5,069 nt of DNA, taken from Candidatus Acidiferrales bacterium. Its GTDB lineage: Bacteria > Acidobacteriota > Terriglobia > Acidiferrales > UBA7541. A program made the position numbers and the translations under genes. The notes beneath the pieces are model-generated. The model was not told the origin of the DNA. It was given only the letters and a program-made list of their open reading frames with translations, and did not search any database. How positions within the stretch are numbered: the first letter of the stretch is position 1; every line of letters starts with the position of its first letter. The stretch covers positions 1 to 5,069 of the forward strand of contig CATPAM010000425.1 in assembly GCA_955651735.1 (NCBI GenBank), read 5' to 3'. Positions 1 to 5,069 of this stretch are shown here, piece after piece.

Positions 1-327
1 AATTCTCGCGAACAAGATTTTGGATCCCGCAGTGAGACTGCGGCTGGCCATTTGTTCGGTATAGCTCATCAGCTTGTTGAAATGGATCTTGGGAGCCGCT
101 ACGAACGTGCCGATGCCGCGACGGCGTTCGACGATGCCGTCCTGTTCGAGGGTGGCCAACGCGTGGCGGGCGGTCATCAAGCTGACCTGATGAATCTTGG
201 CGAGGTCGCGTTCCGACGCAACCGGGTCGCCGGTGCGCAACTGTCCGGATTCGATGCGCTTGCGAATGACGCTCCGAATCCGCTGGTAAGCCGGCAGGCC
301 ATTGCGATTTTTCTGTTTTTCCGGCAT
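1..327 (-). CDS. GntR-family (HutC subfamily) transcriptional regulator, C-terminus truncated by the window edge
   Basis: A reading frame of 109 codons starts at ATG 327-325 and is still open at base 1, so only the N-terminal part is present. Residues about 11-77 form a GntR winged helix-turn-helix: LPAYQRIRSVI (helix 1), SERDLAK, the recognition helix VSLMTARHALATLE, and the wing GIVERRRGIGTFVA. From residue 81 (IHFNKLMSYTEQMASR) the sequence resembles the opening of a UTRA ligand-binding domain, which places it in the HutC subfamily. These proteins are usually dimeric cytoplasmic repressors released by a small metabolite such as a sugar phosphate, urocanate or fatty acid. An in-frame stop lies upstream with no other start codon between, so this start is well determined. 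A weak GAGAG sits very close to the ATG. The gene is divergent from the symporter and is probably its regulator (inference). One oddity is Leu50 where many HutC members have Arg (VSRMTVRQAL). The effector is unknown. Confidence 0.93.
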   Translation of the reverse strand, partial: MPEKQKNRNGLPAYQRIRSVIRKRIESGQLRTGDPVASERDLAKIHQVSLMTARHALATLEQDGIVERRRGIGTFVAAPKIHFNKLMSYTEQMASRSLTAGSKILFARI

Positions 328-374
328 TGCTCTCGAGTCCGTGTTATAGAGCGCTGGCGGACCAGCCGTAGAGT

Positions 375-388
375 GTATAGCTTAATAC
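375..388. promoter_or_regulatory. Candidate GntR operator, GTAT-N6-ATAC
   Basis: The sequence GTATAGCTTAATAC has 4-bp inverted arms GTAT/ATAC around six bases. HutC/TreR-type GntR proteins are known to favour operators built on GTAT...ATAC-like half sites, so this is a plausible site for the adjacent regulator. It lies upstream of the symporter -35 box and downstream of the possible regulator -10 box, where binding could give autorepression. It shares the heptamer TATAGCT (376-382) with the palindrome at 429-440. Short arms make chance occurrence possible. Confidence 0.4.
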
Positions 389-410
389 GATTTAAGTCTG
401 TCGCAATTTG

Positions 411-439
411 TTGACAACTTGTTTGTAGAGCTATATAGC
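411..439 (+). promoter_or_regulatory. Sigma70-like promoter for the symporter
   Basis: A perfect -35 hexamer TTGACA (411-416) is followed by an optimal 17-base spacer and TATAGC (434-439), which matches four of six bases of the -10 consensus. Transcription would begin near 446. That leaves a leader of about 35-40 bases before the ATG at 483 but only about 10 bases before the alternative GTG at 456. The -35 sits inside the small dyad GTTGACAAC (410-418), and the -10 lies inside a perfect palindrome. The assignment rests on consensus matching only. Confidence 0.6.
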
Positions 440-440
440 T
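429..440. promoter_or_regulatory. Perfect 12-bp palindrome overlapping the symporter -10, candidate repressor operator
   Basis: AGCTATATAGCT is a perfect inverted repeat with no spacer. It covers the whole predicted -10 hexamer of the symporter promoter, so a bound dimer would block RNA polymerase. The adjacent GntR gene is the obvious candidate protein. The palindrome shares TATAGCT with the dyad at 375-388, about five helical turns upstream centre to centre. Which dyad the regulator prefers cannot be told from the sequence. Confidence 0.5.
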
Positions 441-470
441 ATCTCGCATTGCGAAGTGGATTGGACTAAG

Positions 471-482
471 CGAGAGCAAAAA
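471..482 (+). promoter_or_regulatory. Ribosome binding site that selects the symporter start at 483
   Basis: A purine-rich GAGAG (472-476) lies six bases before ATG 483, a normal Shine-Dalgarno distance. The in-frame GTG at 456 has no comparable purine tract upstream. It would also add nine mostly charged residues ahead of a first membrane helix that already begins at a usual distance from Met 483. Confidence 0.5.
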
Positions 483-2444
483 ATGGCGCTCACCTCGACC
501 GATTGGATAGTCATCGGAATTTACCTGGCGCTGAACCTGCTGATCAGCCTGTACTACCGCAGACGCTCTTCTGGCAGCACCGAGGAATTCTTTGTCTCGG
601 GACGAAACGTCTCGTGGTGGCTGGCGGGTACCTCCATGGTGGCCACGACATTTGCGGCGGACACACCCTTACTGGTAACCGGACTGGTGGCCAAGAATGG
701 GATTTCGGGAAACTGGCTGTGGTGGTCGCAGTGCCTTTCCGGGATGATGACCGTTTTTTTCTTCGCGCGATACTGGCGGCGTGCGGAAATCCTCACGGAT
801 GTCGAGTTCGTGGAGTTGCGCTATGGAGGAAAACCTGCCGCTTTTCTACGTGGTTTTCGCGCCCTGTATCTGGGCGCGCTGATGAATTGTCTGATTCTCG
901 GCTGGGTCATCAAGGCCATGATCAGCATCACCACGGTCTTGCTGGGCGATGCCATTGCGCAAGGCCGCGTGCTGCAAGTAGCCGTCGGCGGGCATGTGCT
1001 CATGCATTACGCGCTCGGAGACCCCAGGCACACGGCCCTGCTGATTTGCGTGCTGGTTCTGGTTCCCTTCACCGGCATCTACACATTCATAGGCGGGCTC
1101 TGGGGCGTTCTGGTCACCGATTTGTTCCAGTTCATCTTGAAAATGTCCATGATCATCGTGCTGGCGTGGGCGGCAGTCGCCAAGATCGGCGGGATGACGT
1201 TGCTGAAGATTCAGTTGTCACACGTTAACGATGCAGTGCGGCAGAGCGGCCAGCCAACAGGTTCCGTGCTCTCCTTCTTTCCCTCATTTCACTTGGGCTG
1301 GACCACGGATGCGATTTGGACCCTGCCGGTGATTACCTTCGTGCTGTATTTGGCGATGCAGTGGTGGGCGAGCTGGTATCCGGGCGCGGAGCCGGGCGGC
1401 GGTGGCTACGTGGCGCAGCGCATGTTCAGCGCGAAGGACGAGAAAAATTCCCTTGGCGCCACGCTGTGGTTCAACATCGCGCACTATGCATTGCGTTCCT
1501 GGCCCTGGATTGTCACCGGCCTTGTCGCGGTGGCTGTGTACTCGCCCGTAGGAGGACTGCATCCCAGCACGGAGTTTGCCGCGGAACCGGAAAAAGGCTA
1601 CGTCATGGTGTTGCGAGACTTCCTACCGCCGGCGCTCCGCGGCTTGATGGTAGCGGCATTTCTCGCGGCATTTATGTCTACCGTGGGCACGCAGCTCAAC
1701 TGGGGTACGTCGTACCTCATCAATGATTTCTATCGCCGCTTTGCGGTGCGCAAAGGCAGCGAAAAACACTATGTTCTGGCGAGCAAGCTATTCATTGTGG
1801 TTCTGGTTATTTTGAGCGGCTACACCGCGGCGCACATCAGCTCCATTCAATCCGCATGGCAGCTTTTGCTTGGCATGGGCGCCGGAACCGGCGGGGTGTT
1901 GCTATTGCGCTGGTATTGGTGGCGGATCAATGCGTGGAGCGAAATCTCTTCCATGACCGCGGCGTTCGTCGTGTCGATGTCGCTGCAAGGGGTGCACTTT
2001 TCAGGGAACAGTTCCGTGGTGTTTGCCAAGAGCACGATGATCACCACCATGGCCACCACCGCCGTTTGGTTGCTTGCCACGCTTCTTACCCAGCCGGAGA
2101 GCGATGAGCGCTTGGTCAAATTCTACCGGCGCGTGCAGCCGACAATTCATGGTTGGAAGCGCATCGCCGCGCTCGCGCCGGATATCGCGCCGGTTCGCGA
2201 CTTTGCCGCGAATGCGTTTGATTGGGTGATGGGCTGCACCTTGGTGTACTGCGCAATGTTCGGCATCGGCGAATTGGTGCTCGAAGCATGGCTCGCTGGA
2301 TTCGTCTTGCTGGCTTGCGCCGCGATAGCAGGCGGTCTGATCTACTGGAGTCTTTCGCGGCGCGGATGGGAAACGCTGTCCGGCGGAGCGCAAAGTCCAT
2401 TGCCGGCCTCAAAGAATGAAGTGACCGTGCCAGGCGCAGACTAA
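483..2444 (+). CDS. Sodium:solute symporter family (SSS, TC 2.A.21) transporter
   Basis: Inner-membrane secondary transporter of 653 residues, predicted to couple solute uptake to the sodium gradient. About 14-15 hydrophobic helices can be drawn, the first at about residues 8-25. SSS hallmarks are FFVSGRNVSWWLAG (to about 49), TFAADTPL (56-63), GIYTFIGGLWGVLVTD (198-213) and AAFMSTVGTQLNWG (395-408). Ser399 and Thr400 in the last motif fall where the family has sodium-site hydroxyl residues. NDFYRR (414-419) and GAGTGG (466-471) are also typical of a subfamily common in environmental bacteria. The length exceeds the roughly 500-residue SSS core because of additional C-terminal helices. The frame could open at GTG 456, but ATG 483 has the better ribosome site. 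It is divergent from a GntR regulator, which suggests substrate-induced expression. The solute is not determinable; sugar, sugar acid or amino-sugar derivatives are reasonable guesses. Confidence 0.94.
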   Translation: MALTSTDWIVIGIYLALNLLISLYYRRRSSGSTEEFFVSGRNVSWWLAGTSMVATTFAADTPLLVTGLVAKNGISGNWLWWSQCLSGMMTVFFFARYWRRAEILTDVEFVELRYGGKPAAFLRGFRALYLGALMNCLILGWVIKAMISITTVLLGDAIAQGRVLQVAVGGHVLMHYALGDPRHTALLICVLVLVPFTGIYTFIGGLWGVLVTDLFQFILKMSMIIVLAWAAVAKIGGMTLLKIQLSHVNDAVRQSGQPTGSVLSFFPSFHLGWTTDAIWTLPVITFVLYLAMQWWASWYPGAEPGGGGYVAQRMFSAKDEKNSLGATLWFNIAHYALRSWPWIVTGLVAVAVYSPVGGLHPSTEFAAEPEKGYVMVLRDFLPPALRGLMVAAFLAAFMSTVGTQLNWGTSYLINDFYRRFAVRKGSEKHYVLASKLFIVVLVILSGYTAAHISSIQSAWQLLLGMGAGTGGVLLLRWYWWRINAWSEISSMTAAFVVSMSLQGVHFSGNSSVVFAKSTMITTMATTAVWLLATLLTQPESDERLVKFYRRVQPTIHGWKRIAALAPDIAPVRDFAANAFDWVMGCTLVYCAMFGIGELVLEAWLAGFVLLACAAIAGGLIYWSLSRRGWETLSGGAQSPLPASKNEVTVPGAD

Positions 2445-2464
2445 GACATCTGGTCGCATCCTTC

Positions 2465-2481
2465 TGCCTGCGGCAATTTTT
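2465..2481 (+). terminator. Weak intrinsic terminator-like hairpin after the symporter
   Basis: TGCC (2465-2468) and GGCA (2472-2475) can pair around a 3-base loop and are followed by five T residues at 2477-2481. It lies 20 bases past the symporter stop, in the right place and orientation. The 4-bp stem is short for an intrinsic terminator. In the opposite direction there is no T run, so it would not stop the convergent operon. Confidence 0.3.
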
Positions 2482-2482
2482 C

Positions 2483-3571
2483 TTAGCGGAGTTCTCCGAT
2501 GGGGTGATCGTATCCGATCATTTCCAAATACCCGACTCCGCCGATTGACAACCGGCCCTTCGTTCCAGCGAAGACTACGGCACCTTCCCAATAGGCAGGC
2601 ACGAACCCCGCGGAGGACGCTAGTTCCTGCGCAGGCAGCAGGGTCGAAGCCTCGACTGCAATGCCGAGCTTGGGAACGGAGATTTTCCATCGTAGCGGAT
2701 AGACCGCACGCGTGGCGGGACTCACCCACGTCGCGCCCGCATGCTGCAAACTGAATTCGTCTCTACGCAAATGCATGGTGTCCCCGCGTGCATCCACGAA
2801 CGTTCCCGCCGAATACGGATCAATCGACCCGTCCTTGCGCCGAATGTCGAACAGCATCAGTTCGCTGTTGTCTTCGAGCTGGATGCTCATCCAGTCCCAG
2901 CCCACCTGGTCGGCTTCGAGTTGGTGGGTGAAAAATTCATGGTCCATCCAGGCCGTGCCGGTAACTGGAACCTTTCTGCCGCCCAGCTCGATTTCGCCCT
3001 GGGTATTCAGCCGCGTCAGCGAAATGTAATGAGACGCGCGTCCCGCTCCTTCGGCCTTTTGGCTGACGCCGTTCTCTCCATGAATCACCGGCGGCTTTGC
3101 AGGTCGCAGCGTGAAATGAAGGGCAAAGCGCGCGTCGATGGCTTGCAAGACCTGCTCGTCGTCGCGCCGGGCAACTTTCCAGTTGCCGTTCCAGATTCGC
3201 CCGTCGGTCTCACTTACGCCCGCGATGCCCGGACCTGCACGGTTGGTGCGCTCGGCATGAAGAAATTTGCCACCGTCCAAATCGCTCAGCGCCAGGTGCG
3301 CCAGATACAGGTCGTGCACCTCCCAGGTGCCGATTGTTTTTGATTCGTTATCCATGCTTTGCCGGAAGAACGTCAACTCAAATCCAAAACGATGCCCGTC
3401 CGCCGACTTGACGTTGCCGGTGTAATACCACCACTCCGTCTGAAAATCCGGATGATTGAAATGATCGTGTGGAAATTTGTAACGATATCCGGGGAGAGCA
3501 TCCCGGTATTCAGCCATCGCCGCAACCGCGAAGAACAACAGCGCGGCGACGCACGCCCACCTACTCTTCAT
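2483..3571 (-). CDS. Secreted AttH/CrtC-like protein (lipocalin-like, predicted secreted hydrolase family COG5621)
   Basis: A 362-residue protein starting at ATG 3571. A typical Sec signal peptide spans residues 1-20, with a hydrophobic core AALLFFAVAA and likely cleavage after AMA before EYRD. There is no lipobox cysteine, so it should be soluble in the periplasm or exported. CrtC/AttH-family marks follow in order: TEWWYYTGNV (45-54), HDLYLAHLALSDL (86-98), GTAWMDHEF (205-213), GWDWMSIQLEDNSELMLFDIRRKDG (two-part motif, 224-248), YWEGAVVFAG (327-336) and GYLEMIGY (347-354). The family folds as two lipocalin-like beta-barrels. Family names often say carotenoid 1,2-hydratase, but no carotenoid genes are nearby. 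The secreted form beside an FtsX-type permease instead fits AttH of ABC systems annotated AttEFGH. Its start overlaps the permease end by 11 bp, with GAGG (3581-3578) six bases upstream. An in-frame start at 3643 would add 24 residues ahead of the signal peptide and is unlikely. The ligand is unknown. Confidence 0.9.
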   Translation of the reverse strand: MKSRWACVAALLFFAVAAMAEYRDALPGYRYKFPHDHFNHPDFQTEWWYYTGNVKSADGHRFGFELTFFRQSMDNESKTIGTWEVHDLYLAHLALSDLDGGKFLHAERTNRAGPGIAGVSETDGRIWNGNWKVARRDDEQVLQAIDARFALHFTLRPAKPPVIHGENGVSQKAEGAGRASHYISLTRLNTQGEIELGGRKVPVTGTAWMDHEFFTHQLEADQVGWDWMSIQLEDNSELMLFDIRRKDGSIDPYSAGTFVDARGDTMHLRRDEFSLQHAGATWVSPATRAVYPLRWKISVPKLGIAVEASTLLPAQELASSAGFVPAYWEGAVVFAGTKGRLSIGGVGYLEMIGYDHPIGELR

Positions 3572-5069
3572 GAACGACCTCGACAGGATTGAGTCGCACC
3601 GCAACGTGTGCGGGATACAAGCCCGCCAAAACAGTCGCGGCATACACCATCGTCAGCGCTCCCAGGAGCACCGCCACCGGCCAGTGAAAACGAATCGTCC
3701 AGCCAAACGATTGCTTGTTGACCACATAAATGAGAATGAGAGAAAGCGCGAAGCCCAGCGCGATGCCGGCAAAATTAGCGAGCAGGCCGATCAATCCCAC
3801 CTCAATGAGAATGAGCTTGCGAATTTGCCCGCTCGCTGCGCCCAGAAAACGAAGCAGCCCAAGCTCGCGGCGCCGGTCGATCACCAAAGCCAGCAGAGCG
3901 CCGGCAACGCCCATTACCGCAATAAGAACCGCAATGGCCTCCAGCCCATAAGTGATCGCAAAAGTGCGGTCGAAGATGCGCAGCGCCTCGCCGCGCAGGT
4001 CGCGATTGGTGAACATCAGCACGCGGTGCCCGGCCGCGGCCCTTTCGATTTCTGCGCGAACGTCTTCCAGGCGCGCGTTAGGGGCCACGTAGATTGCCAG
4101 GTTCGATGCCGCGGGATCCGGCAGATAGCGCAGCATCACATTGCGGTCCATCAGAATGCTGCCGCGCTCGCTGGAATAGTCGTAATAGACATCGACCACG
4201 CGAAACTCGGCACGGTTCTCGCCAAGCGATAGCGTGATGGAATTGCCGGTGCGCAGATGATGCTTATTGGCAAACGGTTCGCTAACAAGAACTGCGTTGG
4301 AATCGCGCAGCTCCTTTAAGACTTCGCTGGTCCTGCGCCCGGACAGAAAGTCCGCGTTGTGATACGCGCGCAGAATGTTCAATTCGATCGATCCAAGTCC
4401 TGCGGGTATTCCTTCGTAGCTAATCTCGTATTCGCGCAGCCGGTCGATTGCGGCGACGCCCGGAAGTCGCGCGATTCTTTTCGTGAGCTCCAGCGCAATC
4501 GTGGGATGCCGATCCGCCGCGGGATTTCCCGCCGGACGCATGTACAGGTCCGCCGGGAGTTGGTCGCCCATCCACAGCAAGACCGTCTCGCGAAAGCTGC
4601 CGACCATGATGCCGACAGCGGTCATCATGGCAATCGCCGTTGCAAGCGCGCCAACCAGCACGGAAGTGCGCCGCAGCGAAGAGGAAAGGCTCCGTGACGC
4701 AAGCACGGCCTCAACCCCCAACACTGGCTTCAGCAACTGCGAGGCAAGGCCGGCAATCGCGTCGACCAACGCGGGCATCGCAAACGCCGACGCGCAGATC
4801 AATAAGAGCGATGCGCAATACCCGAATAGCGGCTTCCCGCCGATGGCAGGCGCGCGCGATGCTGCGGCAGCCGCGAATCCTACGGCAACGGCTATCCAGG
4901 CGTCGCGCGCTCTATGCACATGAGTCGCGTACTCCCGCCGTCCGTGAGCCATGGCCTCGACCGGCGGAACGAGGGAAGCTTCACGGGCTGGAGAATATGC
5001 CGAAGCCACGGCCACCCCTAGGCCCACGAGCACCGCGAGGAAAACCGAAACGGGGGTCAACTCGATTGC
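3561..5069 (-). CDS. FtsX/MacB-type ABC transporter permease, N-terminal part beyond the window
   Basis: The frame is open at the right edge and gives 502 visible residues. The first visible stretch is a membrane helix followed by AYSPAREASLVPPVEAM, which looks like the C-terminal end of one FtsX domain, so the full protein is probably a two-FtsX-domain permease of about 800 residues or more (inference). Two further hydrophobic segments (about 56-70 and 83-108) precede a second domain. That domain has a helix at about 134-158, an extracytoplasmic MacB-like domain (about 162-370) and three helices at about 371-397, 418-450 and 463-485. The cytoplasmic loop DRRRELGLLRFLGA (398-411) and the terminal LNPVEVVHEE are classic FtsX signatures. 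Such permeases work with a separate ATPase to move lipids, lipoproteins or peptides rather than small solutes. The ATPase is presumably encoded upstream, off the right edge. A TTG at 5060 is an internal codon, not a convincing start. The stop overlaps the AttH-like gene. Confidence 0.92.
   Translation of the reverse strand, partial: AIELTPVSVFLAVLVGLGVAVASAYSPAREASLVPPVEAMAHGRREYATHVHRARDAWIAVAVGFAAAAASRAPAIGGKPLFGYCASLLLICASAFAMPALVDAIAGLASQLLKPVLGVEAVLASRSLSSSLRRTSVLVGALATAIAMMTAVGIMVGSFRETVLLWMGDQLPADLYMRPAGNPAADRHPTIALELTKRIARLPGVAAIDRLREYEISYEGIPAGLGSIELNILRAYHNADFLSGRRTSEVLKELRDSNAVLVSEPFANKHHLRTGNSITLSLGENRAEFRVVDVYYDYSSERGSILMDRNVMLRYLPDPAASNLAIYVAPNARLEDVRAEIERAAAGHRVLMFTNRDLRGEALRIFDRTFAITYGLEAIAVLIAVMGVAGALLALVIDRRRELGLLRFLGAASGQIRKLILIEVGLIGLLANFAGIALGFALSLILIYVVNKQSFGWTIRFHWPVAVLLGALTMVYAATVLAGLYPAHVAVRLNPVEVVHEE
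3578..3581 (-). promoter_or_regulatory. Shine-Dalgarno GAGG for the AttH-like gene, inside the permease end
   Basis: GAGG on the minus strand lies six bases before ATG 3571 and within the last codons of the permease. With the 11-bp overlap of the two frames, this indicates translational coupling. It also settles the downstream gene's start at 3571 rather than at 3643. Confidence 0.65.

Larger units (their letters stand above)
328..482. promoter_or_regulatory. Divergent intergenic control region between the GntR regulator and the symporter
   Basis: This 155-base non-coding stretch separates two divergent start codons and is visibly more AT-rich than the flanking genes, especially from 370 to 450. 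It holds a sigma70-like promoter toward the symporter and three short dyads (375-388, 410-418, 429-440). A weaker minus-strand promoter for the regulator can be drawn as TTGTCA (417-412), a 16-base spacer and TTAAAT (395-390), which would use the same bases as the symporter -35 box. Short reading frames crossing the region show no family resemblance and I do not regard them as genes. Confidence 0.75.

Noticed and set aside
1..5. Window opening with AATTC, suggesting a cloned EcoRI end
   Set aside because: Intact GAATTC sites occur inside the window near 585 and 2752, so a complete EcoRI fragment is not supported. Probably coincidence.
52..414. Plus-strand reading frame of 120 codons
   Set aside because: It lies antisense to the GntR gene, whose minus-strand translation has clear winged-helix motifs. 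This frame shows no recognisable motif and runs into the promoter region.
328..478. Inverted octamer CGAGAGCA (minus 335-328, plus 471-478) before both start codons
   Set aside because: Most simply two purine-rich ribosome-site-like sequences. Eight bases 143 apart can match by chance, and the minus copy is too close to its ATG for ideal spacing.
177..479. Minus-strand frame of 100 codons spanning the intergenic region
   Set aside because: It overlaps both the GntR gene in another frame and the promoter region, and has no family resemblance.
754..760. Run of seven T bases in the symporter as a possible phase-variation tract
   Set aside because: It encodes the Val-Phe-Phe stretch of a membrane helix. 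Seven bases is short for slippage control, and the frame is intact.
503..1228. Plus-strand frame of 241 codons inside the symporter
   Set aside because: Out-of-frame shadow of the symporter, rich in Arg, His and Gly as expected for a shifted frame in GC-rich DNA.
2741..3343. Plus-strand frame of 200 codons
   Set aside because: Antisense shadow of the AttH-like gene, whose conserved motifs run the full length on the minus strand.
3570..4232. Plus-strand frame of 220 codons
   Set aside because: Antisense to the permease. Its composition, with many Gln, Arg, His and Asn residues, reflects complementary codons, and no domain is visible.

Overview
The window looks like ordinary chromosomal DNA from a moderately GC-rich Gram-negative bacterium. 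The closest feel is Acidobacteriota, judged only from the style of the GntR regulator and the symporter subfamily, so this is a tentative placement. Both outer genes run off the window. I see no mobile element, tRNA, rRNA or CRISPR array.

Left part (1-2444): a HutC-type GntR regulator on the minus strand (C-terminus off the left edge) is divergent from a large sodium:solute symporter on the plus strand. The roughly 155 bases between them hold a good sigma70-like promoter for the symporter and three short dyad sequences. One dyad, a perfect 12-bp palindrome, covers the symporter -10 region. The simplest reading is a ligand-responsive repressor controlling an uptake transporter. The substrate cannot be named from the sequence.

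Right part (2483-5069, minus strand): an FtsX/MacB-type ABC permease (N-terminal half off the right edge) overlaps by 11 bp the start of a secreted CrtC/AttH-like lipocalin-type protein. This matches the known gene pairing of an ABC exporter or extractor with an AttH-like secreted protein. The ATPase is expected beyond the right edge. The second gene should be called AttH/CrtC-like, not a carotenoid biosynthesis enzyme.

The two halves converge across a 38-bp gap with only a weak terminator-like hairpin. No clearly novel system is visible. The points most worth a second look are the compact operator/promoter region at 328-482 and the translationally coupled permease-AttH pair.
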